DNA of 58,880 nt from Alistipes sp. (GTDB lineage Bacteria > Bacteroidota > Bacteroidia > Bacteroidales > Rikenellaceae): assembly GCA_021201825.1 (NCBI GenBank), contig JAJQED010000022.1, forward strand, positions 1 to 58,880, written 5' to 3'. Positions within the stretch are counted from its first letter, which is position 1, and each line of letters starts with the position of its first letter. Under the pieces are notes generated by a model. It was not told where the DNA came from. It ran no database searches and saw only the letters and a list, made by a program, of their open reading frames with translations. The translations under genes were made by a program, and so were the position numbers. Shown in pieces: positions 45,701 to 54,517 of this stretch.

Positions 45701-45964
45701 TTACGATTCCGGGGTCACACACGAAGCGCAGTTGGAAGAAGTGCAGGAAGCGGGCAGGTTGCAAGGGTCGGAGCCGGCCGGGGAGCCCTCCTGTTCGAGG
45801 GATTCCTGGATGGCGCATTTGAGGCCCAGTTCCCGCATACGGGGATTGTCGCTGATTTCGGAGCGGATATGGTGGCCTTTGAAGATCAGTGTGAGCGACA
45901 TCCCGGCCATGAACAGCGCCACGACGGCCAGGGCGGCAAGGATCAGTATGAGGTAGGTTGGCAT
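45701..45964 (-). CDS. Small membrane protein with a Cys-rich tail
   Basis: The 87-residue protein has one membrane helix (MPTYLILILAALAVVALFMAG) followed by a short basic segment (IFKGHHIRSEIS). A tail ends with five cysteines (LKCAIQ, then CNLPASCTSSNCASC). The layout resembles small NqrM-type iron-delivery proteins, but the Cys spacing differs, so I do not assign it. The Cys group may bind a metal or be lipid-facing. It is convergent with the methyltransferase gene and divergent from trkA across about 115 bases. Confidence 0.55.
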   Translation of the reverse strand: MPTYLILILAALAVVALFMAGMSLTLIFKGHHIRSEISDNPRMRELGLKCAIQESLEQEGSPAGSDPCNLPASCTSSNCASCVTPES

Positions 45965-46080
45965 AGGGTATGCTCGGGTAAACGGGTTACGGTTGGGTAT
46001 ATAACGGATAAACCTTATCTTTAGGTATTCGATTTCGGGTCAAAGTTATAAATTTGCAGGATAGGTAAAAAGGGCAACGG

Positions 46081-47418
46081 ATGAAGATCGTGATAGCGGG
46101 TGCCGGCGAGGTGGGGACACACCTGGCCAAGATGCTGAGCGGCAACCTGCACGACATAACGGTTATAGATGTGGACGCGCGGTTGTTGGAGGACGTGGCG
46201 GGGATGGCCGATATTATCACCATCGAGGGTGACGCCACCACGTTCGCCGTGCTCAAAAAAGCGTCCGTGCGCAAGGCTGACCTTTTTATCGCCGTGGCCC
46301 ACGAGGAGAATATCAATATCATCGCGGCGATCCTGGCCAAGCAGCTGGGGGCCAAAAAGTGCATCGCCCGTATCGATAACAACGAATACCTGGAGCCGAA
46401 CAACAAGGAGATGTTCATCAGTATGGGCATCGACTACCTGTTCTACCCCGAGAAGATCGCTGCTCACGAAGTGATAAACCTCTTGGGCCATACATCCTCG
46501 TCGGAATATGTGGATTTCTCGGGAGGTAAGTTGGCGCTGGTGGTCTACCGGTTGGACAGTTCGTCGCCTCTTATCGGGAAGACCCTGATCGAGACGGCCG
46601 ATACCAGCGACCTGCAATACCGGACCGTGGCCATAGCCCGGGACGGGCGCACGATAATTCCCCGGGGCGAGGATAAATTCCTGGAGGGGGATAATATTTA
46701 TGTGATCACCACCCGGGAGTCCGTCAGGGACGTGATGGATTTCTCGGGGCGCAAGAATATCGACATACGCAACCTTATGATATTGGGCGGTAGCCGTATA
46801 GGCATCCGCATCGCAACGGAACTGCAGGACGAGATAGATGTCAAGCTGATCGAGTATAACGAGGAAAAGGCTTACCGGCTGGCCGAACAGCTTGAAAATA
46901 CGCTCATTATCCATGAGGACGGCCGAAACCTCGATGCGATGCTCGAGGAGGGAATAACCTCCACCGATGCTTTCGTAGCCGTAACGGGGCGGTCCGAGAC
47001 CAATATCCTCGCGGCGATGATGGCAAAGAAGATGGGGGTCAAAAAGGTGATCGCCGAGGTCGAGAACCTTACTTATATCAACCTTGCGGACAGTATGGGG
47101 ATCGATACGATCATAAACAAGAAGCAGATCACCGCCAGTAACATTTTCCGCTTTACCATGACCACGGACGTGCAGGCGATCAAGGTGCTTACCGGCAGCG
47201 ATGCCGAGGTGCTGGAGTTTATCGCCAAGCCCAATTCGACGGTCACCAAAAACCTTATCAAGAACCTCGATTTCCCGCAGGATGCGATAATCGGGGGGAT
47301 CGTACGGGGCGACAGGGTATATATCGCCGTGGGCGACACACAGATAAACGCTTACGACCGGGTGGTGGTATTCGCCCTGCCGGGTGCTATAAGCAAGGTC
47401 GGGAAATATTTCAATTAA
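46081..47418 (+). CDS. trkA: Trk system potassium uptake protein TrkA
   Basis: Cytoplasmic NAD(H)-binding gate regulator of Trk potassium channels. The 445 residues form two repeats of Rossmann plus TrkA-C domain. The first GxGxxG reads GAGEVGTHLAKML (about 7-19), and the second MILGGSRIGIRIATEL (about 234-249). Acidic ends of beta-2 (IDVDAR; IEYNEEKAY) contact the NAD ribose. A TAAATTTG box lies at 46049-46056 without a clear -33 element. No trkH gene is in this window, so the channel partner is elsewhere. The GH3-like gene follows after 9 bases. Confidence 0.93.
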   Translation: MKIVIAGAGEVGTHLAKMLSGNLHDITVIDVDARLLEDVAGMADIITIEGDATTFAVLKKASVRKADLFIAVAHEENINIIAAILAKQLGAKKCIARIDNNEYLEPNNKEMFISMGIDYLFYPEKIAAHEVINLLGHTSSSEYVDFSGGKLALVVYRLDSSSPLIGKTLIETADTSDLQYRTVAIARDGRTIIPRGEDKFLEGDNIYVITTRESVRDVMDFSGRKNIDIRNLMILGGSRIGIRIATELQDEIDVKLIEYNEEKAYRLAEQLENTLIIHEDGRNLDAMLEEGITSTDAFVAVTGRSETNILAAMMAKKMGVKKVIAEVENLTYINLADSMGIDTIINKKQITASNIFRFTMTTDVQAIKVLTGSDAEVLEFIAKPNSTVTKNLIKNLDFPQDAIIGGIVRGDRVYIAVGDTQINAYDRVVVFALPGAISKVGKYFN

Positions 47419-47427
47419 CACTTACGG

Positions 47428-48960
47428 ATGCCGTTACTGAACAAAATAGTGAGTATTTACTTCACGTCGAGACGTAGGCAGATCGACCGGTTCATGCGCG
47501 AGCCCGGACGGGTGCAGGACGAGCAGTTGGCCGGCCTCGTTTCCAAAGGCGCTTCGACCGACTACGGTAAACGGTATGGCATCAGCCAGGGAATGTCCCC
47601 GGCGGAATTTGCGGCGCGGTTGCCGGTCACGGATTACGAGGACCTGACCGCCTATATTGACCGGGCTAAGCAGGGTGAGGCGGACGTGCTGTGGCCGGGT
47701 ACCGTGAAGTGGTTCGCCAAGTCTTCGGGGACCACCGGTTCACGGAGCAAATTTATCCCCGTTACGGCCGAGGGGCTGGACGGATGCCATTTCCAGGGGC
47801 CGCGGGACGTGGTGGCGTTCTTCACGGCGGCCTATCCCAAAAGCCGGGTTTTCAAGGGCAAGACCCTGACACTTGGCGGGTCCAAGCGGATCGAGAAAGA
47901 GGGGGAGACCGCTCTATCGGGGGATCTTTCGGCCATCCTTATCGAAAATACCCCGGGGCTGGCCAACATCCGCCGGGTGCCTTCGGCAAAGACCGCCCTA
48001 ATCCCCGATTTCGACCGCAAGGTGGAGATGATATGCAAGGAGACGGTGGACCAGAACGTCACCTCGTTTGCCGGGGTGCCGTCATGGAACCTTGTGATGC
48101 TCAACCGGATATTGGAAATAACGGGAAAGAAGAACGTGCTGGAGATATGGCCTGACATGGAACTCTTTATCCACGGGGGTATGAACTTCAAGCCTTACCG
48201 CAGCCAGTACCATCGCATCATCCCCTCGGCCGACATGAAATACATGGAGACCTACAACGCCTCTGAGGGGTTCTTCGCCATCGCGGACGACCCGATGCGG
48301 GACGATATGCTGTTGATGCTCGACTACGGTATCTATTACGAGTTCATCCCGATGAACTCTATCGGCAACAGTGCTGCGGCGGTGCCTCTGGAGGGGGTTA
48401 AGACCGGGGTTAATTATGCCATGCTGATATCCACCGCAAACGGCCTGTGGCGCTATATGCTGGGTGATACGGTGGAGTTCACATCGTTGTCCCCCTACAG
48501 GATCAGGATAACGGGTCGCACCCGCCATTATATAAACGCATTCGGCGAGGAGGTGGTCATCGAGAACGCCGAGTCGGCGATACAGGAGGCCTCTATCCTC
48601 ACCGACGCCCAGATATCGGAATACACCGTAGCGCCTGTTTATATGGAGTCCGGCTCCAAGGGGGCTCACCAGTGGGTGGTGGAGTTCAGCAAACCGCCGG
48701 TCGATACCGCTAAATTCCGCCGGGTGCTGGACGACACCCTGCGCCGGATAAATTCGGACTACGACGCCAAGCGTACCAACGACTCCACACTGGAAGCCCC
48801 GCAATTGGATATCGTTCCCCCCGGTACGTTCTACCGCTGGATGGAGGAACAGGGCAAGGTGGGCGGACAGAACAAAGTGCCGCGCCTGTATAACGACCGC
48901 ACGTATGTTGACCGGCTGATGGCGGTCGCCGCCCGGATGGCCGAAGAAGTGGCCGTATAA
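47428..48960 (+). CDS. GH3-like acyl-adenylating protein
   Basis: The 510-residue protein matches the GH3 fold, known in plants for linking amino acids to auxin or jasmonate through an acyl-AMP. Motifs seen are the ATP-binding loop KSSGTTGSRSKFIPVT (about 97-112), YNASEGFFA and the YMLGDTVEF plus RIRITGRTRHYINAFGEE block. Bacterial homologues are common in Bacteroidota with unknown substrates; an acid-amide ligase is the simplest inference. It lies 9 bases after trkA and 26 before the kinase gene, in an operon of otherwise unrelated roles. No carboxylate-producing gene is adjacent. Confidence 0.82.
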   Translation: MPLLNKIVSIYFTSRRRQIDRFMREPGRVQDEQLAGLVSKGASTDYGKRYGISQGMSPAEFAARLPVTDYEDLTAYIDRAKQGEADVLWPGTVKWFAKSSGTTGSRSKFIPVTAEGLDGCHFQGPRDVVAFFTAAYPKSRVFKGKTLTLGGSKRIEKEGETALSGDLSAILIENTPGLANIRRVPSAKTALIPDFDRKVEMICKETVDQNVTSFAGVPSWNLVMLNRILEITGKKNVLEIWPDMELFIHGGMNFKPYRSQYHRIIPSADMKYMETYNASEGFFAIADDPMRDDMLLMLDYGIYYEFIPMNSIGNSAAAVPLEGVKTGVNYAMLISTANGLWRYMLGDTVEFTSLSPYRIRITGRTRHYINAFGEEVVIENAESAIQEASILTDAQISEYTVAPVYMESGSKGAHQWVVEFSKPPVDTAKFRRVLDDTLRRINSDYDAKRTNDSTLEAPQLDIVPPGTFYRWMEEQGKVGGQNKVPRLYNDRTYVDRLMAVAARMAEEVAV

Positions 48961-48986
48961 AATCGACACCCAGAAAACGCAACGAT

Positions 48987-49631
48987 ATGTTACCCCCCAA
49001 GAACGCAAACCTCTATATCGCCGTCGCCGGAAATATCGGCAGCGGGAAGACCTCGCTGACCGAGATACTCGCCAGCCGGTGTAACGCCAAAGTTTACGAG
49101 GAGGATATCAACAACCCCTACCTGAACGATTTCTACGAGGATATGAACCGGTGGTCGTTCAACCTGCAGGTCTATTTCCTCGGCAGCCGTATCAAACAGG
49201 CGGTCGAGATGCTCGGCGCGAACGAAGACCTGATACAGGACCGCACGGTATACGAGGATGCGCATATCTTCGCGGCCAACCTCCATGAAATGGGGCTGAT
49301 GTCCTCACGGGATTTCGACTCCTATATGCGTATTTTCGAAATATCGTCGTGCCTTATCCCGGTGCCCGACCTTCTGGTTTACCTCAAGGCGAGCGTGCCC
49401 ACCCTGATCAACCAGATACGCAAGCGCGGGCGGGCTTTCGAATCCTCGATAGAGGAGGGTTACCTGCAGAGGCTCAACGACAAATACGACAACTGGATAA
49501 GCAATATCTATAAGGGGGAGGTGGTCACGATCAATATGGACGAAGAGGATTTTATCGAGAATTCGGGTATCATCGACGGGCTTGTGGCGCGTATCGAGGA
49601 GATCAAATCCGGTAAACCGGGCCGCAAATGA
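48987..49631 (+). CDS. Deoxynucleoside kinase
   Basis: Phosphorylates a deoxynucleoside for salvage. The 214 residues fit the dNK/dGK/dAK family. The P-loop is AGNIGSGKTSL at about 14-24, the ERS/DRT-type motif is DRTVYEDAHIF (about 85-95), and the Arg-rich lid is QIRKRGRAFES. These proteins share the fold of the eukaryotic dNKs. Base preference cannot be read here. The stop overlaps the next gene by 4 bases (ATGA), showing translational coupling. Confidence 0.88.
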   Translation: MLPPKNANLYIAVAGNIGSGKTSLTEILASRCNAKVYEEDINNPYLNDFYEDMNRWSFNLQVYFLGSRIKQAVEMLGANEDLIQDRTVYEDAHIFAANLHEMGLMSSRDFDSYMRIFEISSCLIPVPDLLVYLKASVPTLINQIRKRGRAFESSIEEGYLQRLNDKYDNWISNIYKGEVVTINMDEEDFIENSGIIDGLVARIEEIKSGKPGRK

Positions 49632-50998
49632 GCGGCAACACCCCCCTGCCCCCGCAGTTTATAGACTCGCTGGCCGCCATACTGGACCCCGAACAGGCGC
49701 GGGAACTGGTCCGATCGCTCGGGGAGGAAACCCCGGCCGCCGTAAGGTTCAACCCGTTCAAGCTGGCTTCGCCGCCGGACGGCGAACAGGTGCCGTGGTG
49801 CCGGTATGGCTTCTATACCGGGGAGCGTCGTCCGGTCTTCACGCTCGACCCGCTTCACCATGCCGGGGTCTATTACGTACAGGAACCCTCTTCGATGTTT
49901 ATCGAGCATATCGTACGGCAGCTGTTCCCGGAGGCTGACGGACTGCGGATGCTCGACGCCTGCGCCGCACCGGGAGGCAAGGCCACATTGCTTTCCACCC
50001 TTGCCGGGCTGGAGGGCCTGGTTGTTGCTAACGAACCGGTCGCCTCACGGGCCAATATCCTTGTGGAGAACGTTAAACGGTGGGGTCTTGGGAACGTGGC
50101 CGTGACGGCCAACGATACCTCGCATTATGCCACGGTCCGGGAATTTTTCGACTTGATACTGGTAGATGCGCCCTGTTCCGGAGAGGGGATGATGCGCAAG
50201 AACGCCGAAGCGCGCCTGCAGTGGTCCCCGCGCAATGTAGCCAACTGCGCCGCACGCCAGCAAGGTATCCTTGAAGACCTGTGGCCCTCGCTCAAACCCG
50301 GCGGTATGCTGGTTTACAGCACCTGCACTTTCAACAAATCCGAGAATGAGCAGATGGCCAACTGGCTGGCCGGAAACTATGACTGTGAAAATATTCCTGT
50401 CGATTTCCCGTCCGAATGGGGTATCGCTCGATCCGTGCAAGAGGGCACGGAAACCTACCGGTTCTACCCCCACCGCTTGAAAGGCGAGGGATTCTGTGTA
50501 ACGGTATTCCGCAAGGCACCCGGCAAAGTACGAACTAAGTTGAAACCCGTTCGCCGGACCCTGCTCCATGACCTTGTGGGCCGGGACGCCAGGGAGTGTG
50601 CCCGCTGGCTCGCCCAACCCGAATATATGCGCTTTGCCGCCATCGGGGACGAAGCCTATGCCTACTATAAGGCCGCATATCCGGACGTGATCCGGCTCTC
50701 AGAGGCGCTGAATGTAATATACTCCGGCGTCGATATGGGCCGCCTGATCAAAGGTTCGCTCAAACCGTCCCATGCGCTCGCCCTCTTCCATGACCTGTCT
50801 CCGGACGCGGTTCCTGTGGTGGACCTTGACCATGACACCGCCCTGGAATACCTGCGTAAGAACGAGATATCTCCCTCCCTATTCCAGGAGGGCCAAAATC
50901 TGGTAACCTATACCGGTTACCCTGTCGGCTGGGTCAAAAAGATCAGCAACCGCCTGAACAACCTTTACCCGAAAGAACTCCGCATCGCAAACCTTTAA
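49628..50998 (+). CDS. RsmF/NOL1-NOP2-Sun family rRNA (cytosine-C5) methyltransferase
   Basis: Forms 5-methylcytosine in RNA. The 456 residues carry the NSUN motifs in order: the SAM loop DACAAPGGKATLLSTL (about 113-128), VDAPCSGEGMMRKN with the release Cys, and YSTCTFNKSENEQMANW with the nucleophile Cys. A C-terminal RsmF-type RNA-binding tail follows (about 300-456, with YTGYPVGWVKKISNRLNNLYPKEL). The target in 16S rRNA is likely, by similarity to RsmF. It overlaps the kinase gene by 4 bases and ends the trkA operon. Confidence 0.88.
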   Translation: MSGNTPLPPQFIDSLAAILDPEQARELVRSLGEETPAAVRFNPFKLASPPDGEQVPWCRYGFYTGERRPVFTLDPLHHAGVYYVQEPSSMFIEHIVRQLFPEADGLRMLDACAAPGGKATLLSTLAGLEGLVVANEPVASRANILVENVKRWGLGNVAVTANDTSHYATVREFFDLILVDAPCSGEGMMRKNAEARLQWSPRNVANCAARQQGILEDLWPSLKPGGMLVYSTCTFNKSENEQMANWLAGNYDCENIPVDFPSEWGIARSVQEGTETYRFYPHRLKGEGFCVTVFRKAPGKVRTKLKPVRRTLLHDLVGRDARECARWLAQPEYMRFAAIGDEAYAYYKAAYPDVIRLSEALNVIYSGVDMGRLIKGSLKPSHALALFHDLSPDAVPVVDLDHDTALEYLRKNEISPSLFQEGQNLVTYTGYPVGWVKKISNRLNNLYPKELRIANL

Positions 50999-50999
50999 A

Positions 51000-51025
51000 G
51001 GGCTTTTCGAGGCCCGTTATTTATT
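51000..51025 (+). terminator. Terminator of the trkA operon
   Basis: GGGCTT (51000-51005), loop TTCG, AGGCCC (51010-51015), then GTTATTTATTTTT. A short stem with a stable UUCG-type loop directly after the last gene. Confidence 0.65.
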
Positions 51026-51326
51026 TTTGGTCCTTTAATTAACTTACTGCCTCCGGATACTGGAGTTCAGGGTCACAGGCGGCTACCAATGCTATCTATT
51101 CGATCTACCTACTCATCTGCTCGAGCGGCGTCAACCCCGCTTACCAGTACCCACGTGCGTACGGCTTATCGGTTTGTTGCGTAGCAGCATTTTAAAGATA
51201 GGTGCGGGGCCTTTGTTTTGTGATTTAATAATTTTAGTTACCTCGCTTCGTTATTTCCCTCCCGCCGCTTATCAGCGGCGACGACGGGACTCCGCTCGGT
51301 GAGCTCGGCCGCATTATGCGGCCTCG

Positions 51327-51357
51327 GTTGCGAGGAGCGGAGCGACGAAGCAATCTC
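51327..51357. repeat. REP-like unit left of the 172-bp repeat, copy 2
   Basis: GTTGCGAGGAGCGGAGCGACGAAGCAATCTC-type unit (31 bases), the same family as 44220-44252. Only 3 bases separate it from the 172-bp repeat. Confidence 0.8.
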
Positions 51358-51360
51358 CTA

Positions 51361-51532
51361 TCCCGGCAGAGCCGGGAGCTGTCCGCCATTTTCGCCGGGT
51401 CAGGATTAAAGTCGCAAGAGGGAGATCACCCGAACTACCGTGTAGTGAGGGAAGCTCCCGGGAGCGACGCCTGATCCCGGCGAGGCGGTGTCTTTTGCTC
51501 CACTTTTGGACAAGCAAAAGTGGAAAAGAAAT
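51361..51532. repeat. 172-bp dispersed repeat, copy 2
   Basis: 168 of 172 positions match 44274-44445 by eye, in the same orientation. The right 120 bases, including the CCACTTTT/AAAAGTGG hairpin (51500-51523), are identical. A conserved non-coding element such as a MITE, a structured RNA or a regulatory unit would look like this. Confidence 0.9.
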
Positions 51533-51614
51533 ACCAGAAAATGCGTAAGGCAGTACTAACTATAATTGAGAGAAGCAAGGCAGAGAAACGATCTTATTGG
51601 AAACGCAAGGACCG

Positions 51615-51650
51615 AGATTGCTTCGGGCTTTCAGCCCTCGCAATGACGGG
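51615..51650. repeat. REP-like unit right of the 172-bp repeat, copy 2
   Basis: AGATTGCTTCGGGCTTTCAG...CCCTCGCAATGACGGG, matching 44095-44130 and inverted with respect to the unit at 51327-51357. Confidence 0.8.
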
Positions 51651-51766
51651 GATGAACACTCCCTCCGTATATCAACGGCTACCCGGAGAGCGCAAAAAGC
51701 TTACAGAACTCGCATAACTCTCAGAGCCCAGTACCAATAGAGCCGGAATATAGGAATTTAGAACCC

Positions 51767-52861
51767 CTAAATATTCTCCGTCAGTTTCTGTACGATGCGG
51801 AAATTGTTGAGGAATTCCTTGGCGAAGACACGCAGTACGGTGTAGGAGGGGATCGCAAGCAGCATCCCGAGGATCCCGGCCACACTTCCGGCGATAAGGA
51901 TAACCAGGAAGATCTCCAGCGGGTGGGCTTTGACGCGGTTGGAATACAGGTAGGGTTGCAGTACGAAGTTATCGATCATCTGCACGAAAATCACGTTGCC
52001 GAGGATAACCAGCACCATATTCCCGATCCCCATCCCGGCAAGGGGCGAGACCATCCCGACGGCGATGGAGATCGCGGCTCCCATTATAGGGCCAATGTAC
52101 GGGATCACGTTCAGTACCCCGACCACGAATCCCATGAAGAAAGCCGTATCCGCAGGGAAACCCCATATAAGCAGTAAGCTGGACAGGATCAGCATAACGG
52201 CGGCCGATTCGGCGATTATCCCCGTGAAGTAGCGGATCAGCAGGCTTGTAACCGAGGCCAGCGCCCGGTCTATGTTGTCCTTGTATTTTTTCGGGAAGAG
52301 GGCCACGAGCATATTGCGGAACAGGTTATCCTGTTTCAGGAAAAAGAAAGTGATGAACGTTATGGAAAACAGCGCGATCAGCGTGCGGGCTATAAGCCCG
52401 AACGTGGACGACAGGGCGTCGCTTATCGTGTCCAGGTTGAGCAGCGGGGTAAGGTGTCCGGTGAGTTCGTGGGACAGGGAGAATTCGGAGGCGTCGAAAG
52501 CGAAATATTTCTCCAGGAAGTCCTGCAGGGCGAGCAGGGGTTCTTCAAAAGCTTCGACCACGAACGAAACGTCCATGCGGGACAGTTCGCTGAACTTCCC
52601 GAAAACCAGTGGGATAAAGAACGTAACGAACAGCACCGCAACGGTCCATATCGCAAGCAGGGCCACGAGCGCCGCGAGCCATCGCGGGAAGCTTCGTCCC
52701 TTTATACGGACCCGGACGAGTTTGTCCACGATCGGTTTGCCGATGATGGCAAGGACCGCCGAGATAAGGATATAGCCGACGATATTGCTGAAATACCATA
52801 CCAGGAACAGTATTACGGCCGCTACAACGGCTCCTACTATATATCTGGCGAGTTTGGGCAT
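51767..52861 (-). CDS. AI-2E family transporter (PerM/YdiK-like permease)
   Basis: From the ATG at 52861 (MPKLARYIVGAVVA) the protein has 364 residues. The frame extends to a GTG at 52897 but those 12 residues are not hydrophobic and look like leader DNA. Eight or so membrane segments are visible, with the family blocks KYKDNIDRALASVTSLLIRYFTG, GFVVGVLNVIPYIGPIMGAA and NFVLQPYLYSNRVKAHPLEIFLVIL. Members of this superfamily export AI-2, sodium or other solutes, so the substrate is open. It lies about 70 bases after the psd stop on the same strand. Confidence 0.85.
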   Translation of the reverse strand: MPKLARYIVGAVVAAVILFLVWYFSNIVGYILISAVLAIIGKPIVDKLVRVRIKGRSFPRWLAALVALLAIWTVAVLFVTFFIPLVFGKFSELSRMDVSFVVEAFEEPLLALQDFLEKYFAFDASEFSLSHELTGHLTPLLNLDTISDALSSTFGLIARTLIALFSITFITFFFLKQDNLFRNMLVALFPKKYKDNIDRALASVTSLLIRYFTGIIAESAAVMLILSSLLLIWGFPADTAFFMGFVVGVLNVIPYIGPIMGAAISIAVGMVSPLAGMGIGNMVLVILGNVIFVQMIDNFVLQPYLYSNRVKAHPLEIFLVILIAGSVAGILGMLLAIPSYTVLRVFAKEFLNNFRIVQKLTENI

Positions 52862-52933
52862 CTGTTTGATCCGTATGGGTTGTACCGGTGTGAACACGGC
52901 GGCCGGCTACGGCCAAAGTTAAGAAAAAATGAG

Positions 52934-53584
52934 TTATTTCAACCGGGCTACCGGAGTCTGCGACCCCGTCACTTTCTGCCCCTCTTCGACCAACACTTCG
53001 CTGTCTACGGGCAGGAGCAGGTCTATACGCGAACCGAATTTTATGAAACCGCACTTGTCGTTCTGGGCCACGGCCTTTCCGACCTCGGCGTAGGAGACTA
53101 TGCGGCGGGCCACAAGCCCGGCTATCTGGCGGAACAGCACCCGGTGCGACCCGGTATCCACCACCGTGGTAGTCCGCTCGTTGTCTTCCGAAGATTTGGG
53201 ATGCCACGCCACCAGGAAACGCCCGGGATGGTACTTGAAGTAGCTGACCGTACCTCCCACGGGATACCAGTTCACATGGACATTGGTGATGGACATAAAG
53301 ATCGAAACCTGTATACGCTCGTCGCCGAAGCATTCCTTTTCCAACGTGCGTTCCACAACTACCACCTTACCGTCCGCCGGGGCATACACCAGCCCGTCGT
53401 CGGTCAGCCGGGGACGCTGCGGTTCACGGAAGAACCAGAGGACCAACCCGAAATTAACCGTCAGCAGCACCGTGAGCGCCGTCGCGAGCCATAACGGGAA
53501 CAGCAGCCAGCATCCGGCCCCGGCCACTGCCGACGCCATTGCGGTCACTATTATTATCCTGATTCCCTCCCTGTTTATCGTCAT
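52934..53584 (-). CDS. psd: Phosphatidylserine decarboxylase, short type
   Basis: Makes phosphatidylethanolamine from phosphatidylserine at the inner membrane. The 216-residue form has an N-terminal membrane region (IIIVTAMASAVAGAGCWLLFPLWLATALTVLLT written only as a type: two hydrophobic stretches, about 10-50). The family sequences are YAPADGKVVVVERTLEKECFGDE, FMSITNVHVNWYPVGGTV, and FGSRIDLLLPVDSEV, where GS is the self-cleavage site that makes the pyruvoyl cofactor. It follows cdsA by 18 bases, joining two steps of the same lipid pathway. Confidence 0.93.
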   Translation of the reverse strand: MTINREGIRIIIVTAMASAVAGAGCWLLFPLWLATALTVLLTVNFGLVLWFFREPQRPRLTDDGLVYAPADGKVVVVERTLEKECFGDERIQVSIFMSITNVHVNWYPVGGTVSYFKYHPGRFLVAWHPKSSEDNERTTTVVDTGSHRVLFRQIAGLVARRIVSYAEVGKAVAQNDKCGFIKFGSRIDLLLPVDSEVLVEEGQKVTGSQTPVARLK

Positions 53585-53602
53585 TGGTTACTGTCCGGGC
53601 GG

Positions 53603-54472
53603 TTAATTATAAAAGCCAAAGATAAGAAAATAAAGGTAAACGAACGGGACGGAGAAGATCAGCGCGTCGAACCGGTCGAGGAAACCTCCGTGGCCGGAAA
53701 TGACGTCGCCCGAATCCTTAAGCAGGACCGACCGTTTGAGCATCGACTCCACAAGGTCGCCGAAAACCCCGCTGATGACAACCACTATGGCCAGGCCTAC
53801 CCAGTAAAGGGAAAAGGAAATATCGTTGAAGAAATATTTGCCCATCGCCCATTGGATCAGCACCCCCGTGCCGCAGGCTATCAGCAGGCCGCCGAAAAAT
53901 CCCTCCCACGATTTCTTGGGGGAAATCCGCTCGAACAATTTCCTGCGCCCGAAAGCCACCCCGACCAGGTAAGCACCCACATCGTTGGCCCAGATAAGTA
54001 CGATAAATCCAAGCAGGTAAAATCGTGAGTACGGCCCCCATGTCAGGAAATTTATATAATTGAACAGGCCCAGCGGGACGGCGATATAGACAAGGCCCAT
54101 CAGCGTCACGGCGATGTTCAGCAGCGGGTTTTCCTTGTTGCGGTAGAGTTCGATAATGAAAACGACGAAAGCCAGTATTAATACGGCGATCTTCCAATAG
54201 TAGCCGTACTGCGTACTGAACGGTTGGATCAACCCGTAGCTAAGGACGGCCAGTACCCCGATAATGATGCCGGGATACTTCTGGGGCTTCGTACCCGCCC
54301 GCTCACCGATAGAGTAGAACTCCCATAACGCCCCGCCGGCAATGACCGCGAGCAGGGCGGAGAACGAATACCGGGACCAGAACAAAGACCCCACGACAAC
54401 GGCAGCCACTACTGCACCGCTAACGGTACGTTTAGCCAGGGAATTGAAATCGGGATTCTTCACATGTCGCAT
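53603..54472 (-). CDS. cdsA: Phosphatidate cytidylyltransferase
   Basis: Activates phosphatidate to CDP-diacylglycerol. The 289 residues show seven or eight membrane segments and the family signature SPKKSWEGFFGGLL, with DVISGHGGFLDRFDALIFSVPFVYLYF at the C terminus (conserved Asp residues bind Mg). The N-terminal 15 residues are soluble. It lies between ftsH and psd on the same strand, which is a common order in Bacteroidota. Start ATG at 54472. Confidence 0.95.
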   Translation of the reverse strand: MRHVKNPDFNSLAKRTVSGAVVAAVVVGSLFWSRYSFSALLAVIAGGALWEFYSIGERAGTKPQKYPGIIIGVLAVLSYGLIQPFSTQYGYYWKIAVLILAFVVFIIELYRNKENPLLNIAVTLMGLVYIAVPLGLFNYINFLTWGPYSRFYLLGFIVLIWANDVGAYLVGVAFGRRKLFERISPKKSWEGFFGGLLIACGTGVLIQWAMGKYFFNDISFSLYWVGLAIVVVISGVFGDLVESMLKRSVLLKDSGDVISGHGGFLDRFDALIFSVPFVYLYFLIFGFYN

Positions 54473-54517
54473 ATTGCGGCAGCCCGGCAGGCAGCCTGGG
54501 TTATACTGTTTGGTCGG

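Larger units (their letters stand above)
51026..51766. other. Gene-free stretch with hairpins and repeats
   Basis: About 740 bases without a supported gene. The left half (51026-51300) holds hairpins CGCCGC/GCGGCG (51263-51280) and GCCGCATTATGCGGC (51308-51322). The right half (51327-51650) holds the dispersed repeat and REP units. The end (51650-51766) shows nothing. Frames here on both strands are repeat artefacts. Confidence 0.6.

Noticed and set aside
51314-51517. Frame of 67 residues on the minus strand (LVQKWSKRHRLAG)
   Set aside because: Lies inside the 172-bp repeat and REP units; the same frame appears in copy 1 (44251-44520). No start signal and no family; a repeat artefact.
51520-51717. 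Frame of 65 residues on the plus strand after the repeat
   Set aside because: Runs across a REP unit; no family and no ribosome site.
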